Shown in pieces: positions 26,982 to 35,603 of a stretch of DNA of 64,000 nucleotides; within the stretch, counting starts at the first letter, position 1, and every line of letters starts with the position of its first letter. This DNA is from Anaerosporobacter faecicola. GTDB lineage: Bacteria; Bacillota; Clostridia; Lachnospirales; Lachnospiraceae. The translations under genes were made by a program, and so were the position numbers. The stretch covers positions 124,001 through 188,000 of the forward strand of contig NZ_JAAQRO010000009.1 in assembly GCF_012070565.1 (NCBI RefSeq), written 5' to 3'. The notes below the pieces were generated by a model. That model was not told where the DNA came from, ran no database searches, and worked only from the letters and a program-made list of their open reading frames with translations.

Positions 26982-28367
26982 ATGGAAGAAAACACTTTGA
27001 AAAATCCATTAGGGCATGCGCCAGTTGGAAAACTAATGGTAAAGTTTGCAGTACCTAGTATCGTAGCAATGCTAGTTAGTGCATTATACAATATTGTCGA
27101 TCAATTATTTATTGGACAAGCAGTAGGAACCAATGGAAATGCAGCAACGAATATTGCATTTCCACTTTCCACTTCTTGTGTAGCATTAGCCTTGCTTTTT
27201 GGTATAGGTGGAGCTTCTAGTTTTAATTTAGCAATGGGAAGAAAAGAACCGGATAAAGCAGCGCATTATGTAGGAAATAGTGTAGTACTCCTAGTGGGGA
27301 GCGGTTTAATTCTTACTTTGATTACGCAGATTTTTTTGACACCAATGCTCAGATTCTTCGGTTCACCAGATGATATTTTGGAATATGCGAAAACGTATGT
27401 AAGAATTACTTCATTTGGGTTTCCGTTTCTAATCTTAACAACTGGTGGCGGTCATTTGATCCGTGCAGATGGAAATCCGAAAATGACGATGATTTGTAAT
27501 TTATCAGGAGCAATCATTAATACCATTTTAGATGCAGTTTTTGTAATCGGACTTGATTGGGGGATGGCTGGTGCTGCTTATGCAACAATCATTGGCCAGA
27601 TCTTTTCTGGGTGCCTTGTGATCAACTATATGAGAAATTATAAAACAGTCAAGGTTAAGAGGGAACAATTTCGTATACGTATGGAATATGCGGGACGTAT
27701 CATTTCTTTGGGTACCGCATCTTTCTTTAATCAGATTGCTATGATGGTAGTACAAATCGTATTGAATAATTCCCTAAAACATTATGGTTCTTTGTCTGTA
27801 TATGGAGAAGCAATCCCACTTGCCTGTGTTGGTATTATATCGAAAGTTAATATGGTTTTCTTTTCGATTATTATTGGTATTGCGCAAGGAACCCAACCTA
27901 TTGAAGGATTTAATTATGGAGCAGCAAAATATAAGAGAGTGAAGGAAGCATATCGCCTTGCTACCATTGTTGGTGGTGTAATTGCCGTAATCTTTTTCCT
28001 TCTTTTCCAGCTTGCGCCAAGGGAGATTATTCGCTTATTCGGAAAAGGAGACGAAAACTATTATCAATTTGGTATTAGTTATTTCCGTGTGTTCCTTCTT
28101 TTTACTGTACTGAATTTTCTTCAGCCAATCACCTCTACCTTTTTTACTTCCATTGGTAAACCATATAAAGGTATTTTCCTTGCACTGACAAGACAAATCC
28201 TTTTCTTATTACCATTAATAATTTTATTGCCAATGAAAATGGGCATTGATGGAATCTTATATTCTGGACCAATTGCAGATTTATTAGCAGCTATTATTAC
28301 GGTGATTATGGTAGTTTCAGAATTCAAGAATATGAAACGATTGGAACAAGGATTACAAAAGCAATAA
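26982..28367 (+). CDS. MATE family efflux transporter
   Basis: A 461-residue protein with about 12 membrane helices of the multidrug/oligosaccharide-lipid/polysaccharide flippase superfamily. The MATE opening LMVKFAVPSIVAMLVSALYNIVDQLFIG and a second half-repeat beginning near residue 240 (IISLGTASFFNQIAMM) mark the two six-helix bundles. It probably exports cationic drugs or metabolites in exchange for Na+ or H+; the substrate is unknown. GGAGGAAG immediately before the ATG at 26982 decides the start over an in-frame start at 26955. It is framed by terminators and stands alone. Confidence 0.92.
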   Translation: MEENTLKNPLGHAPVGKLMVKFAVPSIVAMLVSALYNIVDQLFIGQAVGTNGNAATNIAFPLSTSCVALALLFGIGGASSFNLAMGRKEPDKAAHYVGNSVVLLVGSGLILTLITQIFLTPMLRFFGSPDDILEYAKTYVRITSFGFPFLILTTGGGHLIRADGNPKMTMICNLSGAIINTILDAVFVIGLDWGMAGAAYATIIGQIFSGCLVINYMRNYKTVKVKREQFRIRMEYAGRIISLGTASFFNQIAMMVVQIVLNNSLKHYGSLSVYGEAIPLACVGIISKVNMVFFSIIIGIAQGTQPIEGFNYGAAKYKRVKEAYRLATIVGGVIAVIFFLLFQLAPREIIRLFGKGDENYYQFGISYFRVFLLFTVLNFLQPITSTFFTSIGKPYKGIFLALTRQILFLLPLIILLPMKMGIDGILYSGPIADLLAAIITVIMVVSEFKNMKRLEQGLQKQ

Positions 28368-28408
28368 ATTGCTTTACAACAGTAAGAAGTGAAATAAAAT
28401 GAATAGAG

Positions 28409-28477
28409 AAAGAGTTGAAAGAGAAACTACCTATTATGGGAACATAATGAGTGGTTTGCTTTCAGCTCTTTTTTTAT
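28409..28477 (+). terminator. Terminator after the MATE gene
   Basis: AAAGAGTTGAAAG pairs with CTTTCAGCTCTTT (one wobble) around an inner stem, followed by seven T. Confidence 0.88.
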
Positions 28478-28569
28478 ATACTAGGAAAATCCTCTAACTT
28501 TCCTAGTATATAAACCCTCCGGGAAATGCGCACTCGCATATAAGGTAGATGTCATCTGAAGTTGACTTT
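28475..28569 (+). repeat. Palindrome plus dispersed repeat A, copy 2 (most complete)
   Basis: A perfect 14-bp inverted repeat (TATATACTAGGAAA/TTTCCTAGTATATA, 28475-28512) is followed at 28515 by CCCTCCGGGAAATGCGCACT, CGCATATAAGGTAGAT, and GTCATCTGAAGTTGACTT. The second part recurs reversed at 17591-17661 and in shorter form at 33557 and 53291. The copy fills much of the 388-base gap between the MATE and DUF3793 genes. Confidence 0.7.
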
Positions 28570-28680
28570 GTTCTGTCGTTTCCGTGTGGTATAGAAAGCA
28601 TGAGAGCCTTCAACAATTATTAATTAAAAGTATGGCTGGGTAAATGGATCGTAATTGATAATCTTCGATCAATAAGGTGA

Positions 28681-28709
28681 TTGATTTTTAGGAAGAAGTT
28701 CGTTATTAT
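28681..28709 (+). promoter_or_regulatory. Promoter of the DUF3793-flavodoxin cluster
   Basis: TTGATT and TATTAT are spaced by 17 bases, about 45 bases before the DUF3793 start. TTAG/CTAA arms near 28715 could form a small hairpin at the transcript's start. Confidence 0.55.
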
Positions 28710-28755
28710 AGAGATAGGTTAGACATAACTAACTAATAGGAAAGTAGGAGGTATT

Positions 28756-29379
28756 ATGAGCCAGGAATTACTACAGATGATCTACAGCTTGAATCAAGAA
28801 GACATTACAACACAACTTGCATTACAATGTGCACCTGTTTTAACAGGAATTAAGATGTCAAATCTTTTTATTATCCATAATTCATATGGAAAGATGATTT
28901 ATGATATATTCAAGAATTCACCGATTTCTATATCTGTTATATGCAGGTCAGCAGATAAAACAACCTATCTTTTATATAATAAAGAGAAGATCGTTTCTTA
29001 TCTTTCTGAAACAAAAGTACAAGAATTAATGCATATTTTGGGATATAAGAAGGTAGAACTCTATGCTGCATTGGTAGAACTTCGGGGGCGTTATACTGCT
29101 TATAAAGAACAATCTAAACCATTTCCACATGAGTTAGGTATTTTACTAGGATATCCGGTAGAAGATGTGATCGGTTTTATCCAGAATAAAGGGAAAAATT
29201 TCTTATATACAGGTTATTGGAAAGTATATGAGAATTTGCCTGAAACGCTAAAAATCTTTCAACTTTTCCATCAAGCTAGAGAAAATGTTCTAAAAATGTT
29301 AACACAGGGAGTAACAATACAGAGCATTTTGTCGCAATATTATTATACGGAAAAGGTAGAATCAGCAAGTTTTATATAA
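28756..29379 (+). CDS. DUF3793 family protein
   Basis: A 207-residue soluble protein with the family landmarks LALQCAPVLTGIKMSNL, YKKVELYAALVELRGRY and FPHELGILLGYPVEDVIGFI (the HELGILLGYP block is the hallmark). GTAGGAGG precedes the ATG. DUF3793 genes usually sit next to flavodoxin and other small redox or metal genes, as here; the biochemical role is unknown, and an involvement in iron or haem handling is only a hypothesis. Confidence 0.88.
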   Translation: MSQELLQMIYSLNQEDITTQLALQCAPVLTGIKMSNLFIIHNSYGKMIYDIFKNSPISISVICRSADKTTYLLYNKEKIVSYLSETKVQELMHILGYKKVELYAALVELRGRYTAYKEQSKPFPHELGILLGYPVEDVIGFIQNKGKNFLYTGYWKVYENLPETLKIFQLFHQARENVLKMLTQGVTIQSILSQYYYTEKVESASFI

Positions 29380-29441
29380 GAATTACCTCGTTGGAGCATA
29401 GAGAATCCCAATGAGTAAAAAAATAAAGGAGACAGATAAGT

Positions 29442-29876
29442 ATGAGTAAAGTAAGTATTGTATATTGGTCACAAACAGGGAATACAGAGGCAATGGCAGA
29501 AGCAATTGGGCAAGGAGTAAAACAAGGAAATGGAGAGGCAAGTGTTGTTGATGTATCACATGCAGATTTAGAAGAAGTAAAGAATGCACAAGTAATCGTC
29601 TTGGGTTGCCCTGCAATGGGAGCAGAGGAATTAGAAGATGGAGAAATGGAACCTTTCATTACTTCGTTAGAGGCAAATCTTAATGGTAAAAGTATTGCAT
29701 TATTTGGCTCATATGGTTGGGGAGATGGTCAATGGATGCGTGATTGGGAAGAACGAATGCAAAATGCTGGTGCTATATTGATTCAAGAAGGATTAATCTG
29801 CCAGGAGACGCCAGATGATGAAACATTAGAAGCATGCAAAAATCTTGGCAAAATAGTTGGAGCAATGACACGTTAG
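29442..29876 (+). CDS. Flavodoxin
   Basis: A 144-residue short-chain flavodoxin, a one-electron FMN carrier that replaces ferredoxin when iron is scarce. The phosphate-binding loop SQTGNTEAMA is at residues 9-18, the 50s loop carries GCPAMGAEELE, and the 90s loop has GSYGWGDGQWM, where Tyr and Trp stack on the flavin. AAAGGAG precedes the ATG. It lies 62 bases after the DUF3793 gene and 26 bases before the DUF2325 gene, a probable operon. Confidence 0.95.
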   Translation: MSKVSIVYWSQTGNTEAMAEAIGQGVKQGNGEASVVDVSHADLEEVKNAQVIVLGCPAMGAEELEDGEMEPFITSLEANLNGKSIALFGSYGWGDGQWMRDWEERMQNAGAILIQEGLICQETPDDETLEACKNLGKIVGAMTR

Positions 29877-29902
29877 TCAAATACAGAATTGGAGGAAGAA
29901 CA

Positions 29903-30190
29903 ATGAGCATTGTAATCATTGGTGGACATGATCGTATGGTATGTCAATATAAGAAAATATGTAAATCCTATAATTGCAAAGCAAAGGTTTTTACACAAAT
30001 GACAAGCAATCTTAGAGAACAGATTGGTAAGCCAGATTTAATCGTATTATTTACAAATACCGTATCGCATAAAATGGTGAAATGTGCTGTTGCTGAGGCA
30101 GAGAGAAATCATGCAGACGTAATACGTTGTCATACCAGTAGCAGCAATGCTCTTGGCGAGATATTAGAATCGCATATTTCTTTCACGTAA
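29903..30190 (+). CDS. DUF2325 domain protein
   Basis: A 95-residue Rossmann-like protein beginning SIVIIGGHDRMVCQYKKICK, with the family pattern of GGH, clustered Cys residues (positions about 13, 19 and 24) and a later DLIVLFTNTVSHKMV stretch. Its function is unknown; the Cys and His content suggests metal or redox sensing. GGAGGAAG before the ATG at 29903 fixes the start; the longer frame begins inside the flavodoxin gene. It is the third gene of the cluster. Confidence 0.85.
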   Translation: MSIVIIGGHDRMVCQYKKICKSYNCKAKVFTQMTSNLREQIGKPDLIVLFTNTVSHKMVKCAVAEAERNHADVIRCHTSSSNALGEILESHISFT

Positions 30191-30240
30191 AACGCATAGG
30201 AAGTTCTAGATGCATTCTCTATTGGTTTAATTTGTAGAAT

Positions 30241-30289
30241 ACAGTATAATAATATAGTAAGGATACAATACTCTATATTGTTATACTGT
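30241..30289 (+). repeat. AT-rich 17-bp inverted repeat between DUF2325 and DUF3783 genes
   Basis: ACAGTATAATAATATAG and CTATATTGTTATACTGT are complementary with a single wobble, loop of 15. No T run follows on either strand, so it is not a typical terminator; it may be an RNA processing or stability hairpin, or a protein site. Confidence 0.6.
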
Positions 30290-30385
30290 TCATAACAAAG
30301 AAGAACGAAATATAAGAAGATCTTTCACTGTACGGTTTTGTGTAACGGACAAAATCGCCAAATTATTAAGGACATGGTGGTTTCA

Positions 30386-30745
30386 ATGGAAAAAATATTA
30401 TTATTTCAAGCTACGCAGGTGGCACAAATCAAAAAGATTGCATCAGCAATGAGAATACGTGTAGAGGAAGTTTCTCCAACGCAATATTATCATAAACTTG
30501 GTGTATTAGCTGGGGTACTACCGAAGGAAGAAGTAGAATCCTTTACAGGTGAGCCCCCAACGGAAAGTATGATGGTATTTTGCGGTTTAACGGATAAACA
30601 TTTTAATGCGATGCTTCAAAAGTTGCGATTGGATAAGATTTTAGTAACATACAAGGCAGTGATTACTTCCCAAAACATGCAGTGGAATATCCTGCGACTC
30701 TATATGGAGATGGAACGGGAGCGCAAAGCCTATGAAAATCTATAA
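30386..30745 (+). CDS. DUF3783 family protein
   Basis: A 119-residue protein starting KILLFQATQVAQIKKIASAM, with MMVFCGLTDKHFNAMLQKLR in the middle and KAVITSQNMQWN near the end, the arrangement of DUF3783. Its function is unknown. GGTGG lies before the ATG at 30386; the frame's earlier start at 30338 lacks a site. It follows the DUF2325 gene across an inverted repeat and is convergent with pnuC, 13 bases away. Confidence 0.8.
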   Translation: MEKILLFQATQVAQIKKIASAMRIRVEEVSPTQYYHKLGVLAGVLPKEEVESFTGEPPTESMMVFCGLTDKHFNAMLQKLRLDKILVTYKAVITSQNMQWNILRLYMEMERERKAYENL

Positions 30746-30758
30746 GGAGAGATGTCTC

Positions 30759-31493
30759 CTAAGATTCTTCCACTTCAAAAAAAGAGTTCTTCAATGCTTG
30801 TTGTCTCTGGCGAATCTTAGACCAGTTAAAAAATCCGTATAGATCATTTAACAGGAACATCAAAAAGCAGATTATCATTGGAATATAGGAGCGATCTTCT
30901 ATGGAAGCAAGAATCCAAAGTACAATCAGTACAAGATCATTTGCTGCATATGCTAATGCATAGAATGCGCTTCGACGAAACATTAGATAGGATGCTAGGA
31001 AGCTTGTGGTAATGGAAATCGTACTAAAGACGATGTTATTCGTATGATAATGCACAAGTATAAAATAAAAGATAGTAGTTACGGTACCACTAAGGAAAAG
31101 TAGGAATAGGATTTCTTTCCAATCTAGCTGATTTACAGTAACTTCTGATTTTCCTTTCTCAAAGGGATTCCTCAACCAAGATATGATCGAAAGAATGGCA
31201 ATTGGTGTAGTCATGAACAGATAAGTGATCATTTCTCCATAGTAATGGAATGTTAAGGATATCAATGCATAGAGTAAGCTAAAGATTACGGTTAAAATCT
31301 GTCCTAGTACGTCGCCTTTGGAAACAAAGATTAATGCAGTAACACCGATCAAAGAGGCAACAACCGTTACTGTATCTCGTTGACTAGAACATAGAAAAGA
31401 TAAAAAGACGACAGTAAGAGAGAAAATGAGCAATCTGCGTTCAAATTTCGTGAGATTTTGAAATGATTTTACTAGGGGGGTTAATTTGTTCAT
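30759..31493 (-). CDS. pnuC: Nicotinamide riboside transporter PnuC
   Basis: A 244-residue membrane protein with about seven helices. The PnuC-specific pieces YLFMTTPIAILSIISWLRNP and NDLVLIVLWIL...CFLMFLLNDLYGFFNW are present; the tryptophan- and asparagine-bearing helices form the vitamin-binding site. It imports nicotinamide riboside by facilitated diffusion for NAD synthesis. AAAGGAG lies six bases before the ATG. A leader with a terminator-like hairpin precedes it, so NAD-linked control is possible. Confidence 0.9.
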   Translation of the reverse strand: MNKLTPLVKSFQNLTKFERRLLIFSLTVVFLSFLCSSQRDTVTVVASLIGVTALIFVSKGDVLGQILTVIFSLLYALISLTFHYYGEMITYLFMTTPIAILSIISWLRNPFEKGKSEVTVNQLDWKEILFLLFLSGTVTTIFYFILVHYHTNNIVFSTISITTSFLASYLMFRRSAFYALAYAANDLVLIVLWILASIEDRSYIPMIICFLMFLLNDLYGFFNWSKIRQRQQALKNSFFEVEES

Positions 31494-31587
31494 ATGTACT
31501 CCTTTAAATAATAGTAATAAAGAGATCTACCTTTCCGTGCAAGTGCGAATCCATTAGGAATTGGTAACGAAAATAGCATATTACAGA

Positions 31588-31644
31588 AAAAAGCACTTCA
31601 AGACACATCTTCTAAGACCTAACGATGTGTTTGGAGTGCTTTTT
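31588..31644 (-). terminator. Terminator-like hairpin in the pnuC leader
   Basis: On the minus strand AAAAAGCACT..CAAACACATC pairs with GATGTGT..TTGAAGTGCTTTTT and is followed by TTTTCTG, a good intrinsic terminator about 95 bases before pnuC. A small CTGCC/GGGTAG stem lies upstream of it. This could be an attenuator whose upstream switch I do not recognise, or the end of an unseen transcript. Confidence 0.6.
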
Positions 31645-31920
31645 GCACAACTACCCGGTGGCAGTATTTCAATCTTTTTTCAATATACCATCTAAATCTG
31701 AGATTGTAAAGACTTTATTTGTAAAGATAAAAAGTTAAGGCCTATAACTTCTATTGATATACTACTAGCAATCCCAATTGTACTGTGCTAAGAGGAAGAA
31801 TGGGAAAGAGAAAATTCCTAGAAATCACCTGAGAAAAGAAGTCTAAAGCATAATGAACCACAAGACTTAAGATCATTACAGAGATTCATAAATAATTATT
31901 CCAATATTTACATTTCGATA

Positions 31921-31949
31921 TTGACGTACAAATGGTTTTGAGGTAAGAT
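31921..31949 (+). promoter_or_regulatory. Promoter of the hemerythrin gene
   Basis: TTGACG and TAAGAT are separated by 17 bases, giving a start near 31956. Between pnuC and here (31645-31920) I see no gene. Confidence 0.7.
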
Positions 31950-31960
31950 AGAAGTATAAA

Positions 31961-31979
31961 AATAGGAATCATTCCTATT
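31961..31979 (+). promoter_or_regulatory. Perfect Fur-family-type 7-1-7 palindrome at the hemerythrin start site
   Basis: AATAGGAATCATTCCTATT is a perfect inverted repeat about a central C, lying at about +5 to +23. Its core AATnATT with a 7-1-7 layout is shared by Fur, PerR and Zur boxes, though the flanks TAGG/CCTA match none of those consensus sites exactly. Confidence 0.5.
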
Positions 31980-32008
31980 ATAAAATATGGATAAAAAGGA
32001 GAAAATAT

Positions 32009-32401
32009 ATGTACGAAATGAAAGAGGAATATCTTACTGGAATAGAGATGATTGATAATGAACATAGAACGTTATTTGAAATTTGTGAAGAGGCATACCA
32101 ACTAAAAAATAATGATTTTATCGCTGATAAATACGATGAATTACATGCTATTTTACATAGGTTAAAGGATTATACCATCAAACATTTTAATGATGAGGAA
32201 GCCTATATGGAATCCATATCGTATAAGAGAATGTTTACACAAAAGGTACAGCATAACGCTTTTAAAGAAAAATTAGAAGCATATGATATTGATGGAATTG
32301 ATGAGAATACCGAATACGTGATTGATGATATATTGAATTATCTAACAGATTGGTTAATTGAACACATCTTAGAGAATGATGTATTGATCGCACAACAATA
32401 A
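32009..32401 (+). CDS. Bacteriohemerythrin
   Basis: A 130-residue four-helix-bundle di-iron oxygen-binding protein. The ligands are visible in order: His in DNEHRTLF (about residue 20), His and Glu in HFNDEEAYM (about 57-61), His in VQHNAF, and His and Asp in LIEHILENDVLI near the C-terminus. In anaerobes such proteins bind O2 or deliver it to detoxifying enzymes. AAAGGAG precedes the ATG. It has its own promoter with a palindromic operator candidate. Confidence 0.92.
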   Translation: MYEMKEEYLTGIEMIDNEHRTLFEICEEAYQLKNNDFIADKYDELHAILHRLKDYTIKHFNDEEAYMESISYKRMFTQKVQHNAFKEKLEAYDIDGIDENTEYVIDDILNYLTDWLIEHILENDVLIAQQ

Positions 32402-32540
32402 TAAAACATTACTCCCAAATACTCTTATAGTATGGTAAAATAAAAAAGTCTACACTATTATATTATGCTTTCCTATGAAAGCATAGAAAGATCATCTATA
32501 AGTAATTTGTAATTACAAAAGAATGAGGAAAGAGGAGTAT

Positions 32541-33413
32541 ATGAAAATTAATTATGAATGTTTGCCATGTCTCGTTAATCAAGTTGTAAAATTGGCTGAT
32601 ATGACACAATCAGAAAATTGTGAGCAATTGTTTAAGAAGGTATTCTGGGAATTGAGTAATATGGATTTTCAAAAGACGAATCCTGAAGTTATTGGTATGA
32701 TCTTTTCCTTGGTGAAAGAACATGTGGGGAATCATGATCCCTATTATGGAATTCGGCGATACTACAATGAGATGTTCTTACATATGGAATCGGAATTAGA
32801 AGAAAAGCTCACAGGAGCAGAGGATGTTCTGGCAGAAGCAATCAAATATGCCATTGTAGGAAATGTTATCGACTTTAATCCTGTACATAACAACACACAA
32901 GAAGATATCCTTCAATACTTTGATAAAATGTCGGAATTATCTCTTACGGTTGATGATACACAAAGCCTGCGTGACGATTTATCCAAAGCTAAGGTTTTAT
33001 TGTATCTGGGGGATAATTGTGGAGAAATCTGTTTAGACAAAATATTGATTAAGAAAATTAAGGAGTTTTATCCAGAACTATCGATTTATTTTGGGGTTCG
33101 TGGAGAAGCAGTAGTGAATGACTCTATTGAAGAGGATGCATATTTTGTTGGAATGGATCAATATGCGAAGATAATTAGCAATGGGGACCAATCACTAGGG
33201 ACTGTATTGGAACGAACCAGTGAGGAATTTCGACAAGTATATGAACAAGCAGACATCGTAATTGCGAAAGGACAGGCTAATTACGAGAGCCTTAGTGAAC
33301 AAATGAATAAGAACATCTATTATTTACTGATGGTCAAATGTAAAGTTATATCTGAATATATTGGTATAAAACAAAAATCGCTTGTTTGCAAGAAAGGATT
33401 GAGAGTGGATTAA
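32541..33413 (+). CDS. DUF89/ARMT1-like domain protein
   Basis: A 290-residue protein of the DUF89 (damage-control phosphatase) family: N-terminal YECLPCLVNQVVKLAD with a CxxC, a helical middle, then the metal-site region VLLYLGDNCGEICLDKILIKKI and DIVIAKGQANYESL. Family members hydrolyse damaged phosphometabolites with a divalent metal; the substrate here is unknown. AGAGGAG lies five bases before the ATG at 32541. It follows hemerythrin by 140 bases and ends at a terminator. Confidence 0.87.
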   Translation: MKINYECLPCLVNQVVKLADMTQSENCEQLFKKVFWELSNMDFQKTNPEVIGMIFSLVKEHVGNHDPYYGIRRYYNEMFLHMESELEEKLTGAEDVLAEAIKYAIVGNVIDFNPVHNNTQEDILQYFDKMSELSLTVDDTQSLRDDLSKAKVLLYLGDNCGEICLDKILIKKIKEFYPELSIYFGVRGEAVVNDSIEEDAYFVGMDQYAKIISNGDQSLGTVLERTSEEFRQVYEQADIVIAKGQANYESLSEQMNKNIYYLLMVKCKVISEYIGIKQKSLVCKKGLRVD

Positions 33414-33468
33414 TAGCGGAGTGTATCGAAAAGCACCCTTTTATAAATGAATAATAGTGAGAAATAGA

Positions 33469-33517
33469 AAAGATACGTTTATGAATTTGAAATGAAGTTC
33501 ATGAACGTATCTTTTTC
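33469..33517 (+). terminator. Terminator after the DUF89 gene
   Basis: AAAGATACGTT..ATGAA pairs with TTCAT..GAACGTATCTTT and is followed by a short T run. Confidence 0.8.
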
Positions 33518-33589
33518 ACATAAAAGGAAAGTCGAAAGACTTTCCTTTTATGTTATCCTCCGGTGGGGAGACACACTCGCACATAAGGT
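33518..33589 (+). repeat. Palindrome plus dispersed repeat A, copy 3 (short)
   Basis: A perfect 16-bp inverted repeat (ACATAAAAGGAAAGTC/GACTTTCCTTTTATGT, loop GAAA) is followed at 33557 by CCTCCGGTGGGG, ACACTCGC and ACATAAGGT. The layout, hairpin then the CCTCCGG block, matches copy 2. The rest of the gap to 33788 is AT-rich without a clear gene. Confidence 0.65.
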
Positions 33590-33788
33590 TTCCTATACTG
33601 AAAATGTAAAAATAGTAATAATGTACAACAAAAATATAAATTATATGCTAAAAATTATACAATTTACTTAAAAAGAGCAATGTGTTACAATATCTTTATA
33701 TTAATTTACTAAATAAACTAAATACTGGAAGGATTAGTGTGTGTAAGGAAATCTTAATGAAATTTGAGAATATTGGGGGTAGGAACAC

Positions 33789-35603
33789 ATGGTTAGGAAA
33801 GGGATTAAATGGATCAGTAAGGCAATGGATAATGTAAAGATTCCACATAAGTTGGTAATCCTATTTATTTGTTGTGTGCTGATCCCTATTGTTACAACAA
33901 ACTGTGCGCTTTATTACATTGTTAGTAAGAAAGCAGAGTTAGAACGAATAACAGAAATGAAGAATGCCAAACAACGATTGGAATATAACATTTCTGTTAT
34001 GATCGATGCAGCAACTAGTGTGGCAAATCAATTTAAAGAAGATCAAGTTCTAAACAATTTTCTTGATACGACCTATGGAGATCGCATGGAATATTATACG
34101 AAATACTATAAATTGATGCAGGATAATGTCTTCAGTTACTATTATCAATCGGAGTCGGTATATAAGATTTCCATATTCACCAATAATACTACAATCACAC
34201 GTAGTAGTTCGTTTTATCCATTAAGCGACGTAGTCGAAGAACCTTGGTATGAGGAGGTTGTAGGGAAAGATAAAGAAGAAAATAGTTTACAATTCTATTA
34301 CAGTAATCCAGTGATCAAAAATCCTTATGATGCATATACAAGTCGGAAAATTTCTATATTTTCTAAATTCAATGATTATGGCTTAATTCGAAAATATCTT
34401 AAGGTAGATATTAGTTATATTGACATGGAACGATTGGTATTCAATGAGAAATCCTTTCAGGATATCCTGATCGTATGTGATGGCAAAATTTTATTTGATA
34501 CAAGGAATGGTCGCTTAGAGGCAAAACCTTTTTCTCGATATGAACCTATGAAATCGGATTTATTACAAGTAGAGGAGCCAATGCGCATTTTTGGACAAGA
34601 GTGGAAAGTTATCCTCATAGCAGAGAAAAAACCTTTTTTTGATAATTTCCTAGATAATCGTGTTCTACTTGGACTTACGATTCTTATTAATCTAGTGATA
34701 CCATGTACAGCAATCAAGATTATTGGAAAGTCATTGAAAGATCGAATTCGGATAACAGAGGACTACATAAAAGAATTGAAAGATGGGAAATACCAAAGGA
34801 TTGATTGCTATGAAGGGAAAGATGAGATCGGATGTTTGATTCATAGTTACAATATGATGGTTCTTCGAATTCAGGAATTAATTGAAGTTGTTCTTAAAGG
34901 GAATGCAGAACGGCAGAAATTGATCATATCCAAGAAAGAAGCGGAACTGCAGGCATTACAAAGCCAGGTGAATCCGCATTTCATCTTCAATACATTAGAA
35001 AGTATCCGCATGAAGAGTTTGTTAAATGGGGAAGAAGAAACAGCCAATATCATTGGAACTCTTGCGCTTCATATGAGGCGTACGATTGGTTGGGGGGATG
35101 ACTTAACTACAGTTGGAGAGGAAATCGCATTCTTAAAGGGATATCTGGAGATTCAGAAATACCGTTTTGGAGACCGTATGGATTATTCCATACATGTACA
35201 GGAAGAATGTAAGGCATATCATATTCCAAAGTTCGGAATACTGACCTTTGTTGAAAATGCATGTATCCATGGTATTGAGAAAAAAAGTGATGGAGGAAGG
35301 ATTGATGTGATCATCATGAAAGAAGGAGTCCATTATTTTATTGAGATTATGGACAATGGAATAGGCATTGAGGAGAATAGACTAAAGCAAATTGAGCAAC
35401 TGGTTCAACGCGCATCCATTGATACGGTAAGAGAAGGCAACAATATAGGTATATTGAACTCCTTTCTGCGATTATTCCTATATTTTCAAGGAAATGTAGA
35501 GTTTCAGATTGAAAGCAAACAAAACGAAGGTACCGAGGTCTATATTGTACTTCCATGTGAGGAAGAAAAGGAGGAGCAGAATGCTGTCAGTAATGATTGT
35601 TGA
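33789..35603 (+). CDS. YesM-type sensor histidine kinase
   Basis: A 604-residue membrane kinase. Helix 1 (about residues 22-42), an extracellular sensing region of about 250 residues, helix 2 (about 288-310), a HAMP linker, then a His_kinase domain whose phosphoacceptor is His397 in NPHFIFNTLESIRM, and a C-terminal HATPase with FVENACIHG, MDNGIGI and GNNIGILN. These kinases sense extracellular sugars or their binding proteins. It overlaps the response-regulator start by 23 bases, so the two are translated together. Confidence 0.93.
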   Translation: MVRKGIKWISKAMDNVKIPHKLVILFICCVLIPIVTTNCALYYIVSKKAELERITEMKNAKQRLEYNISVMIDAATSVANQFKEDQVLNNFLDTTYGDRMEYYTKYYKLMQDNVFSYYYQSESVYKISIFTNNTTITRSSSFYPLSDVVEEPWYEEVVGKDKEENSLQFYYSNPVIKNPYDAYTSRKISIFSKFNDYGLIRKYLKVDISYIDMERLVFNEKSFQDILIVCDGKILFDTRNGRLEAKPFSRYEPMKSDLLQVEEPMRIFGQEWKVILIAEKKPFFDNFLDNRVLLGLTILINLVIPCTAIKIIGKSLKDRIRITEDYIKELKDGKYQRIDCYEGKDEIGCLIHSYNMMVLRIQELIEVVLKGNAERQKLIISKKEAELQALQSQVNPHFIFNTLESIRMKSLLNGEEETANIIGTLALHMRRTIGWGDDLTTVGEEIAFLKGYLEIQKYRFGDRMDYSIHVQEECKAYHIPKFGILTFVENACIHGIEKKSDGGRIDVIIMKEGVHYFIEIMDNGIGIEENRLKQIEQLVQRASIDTVREGNNIGILNSFLRLFLYFQGNVEFQIESKQNEGTEVYIVLPCEEEKEEQNAVSNDC

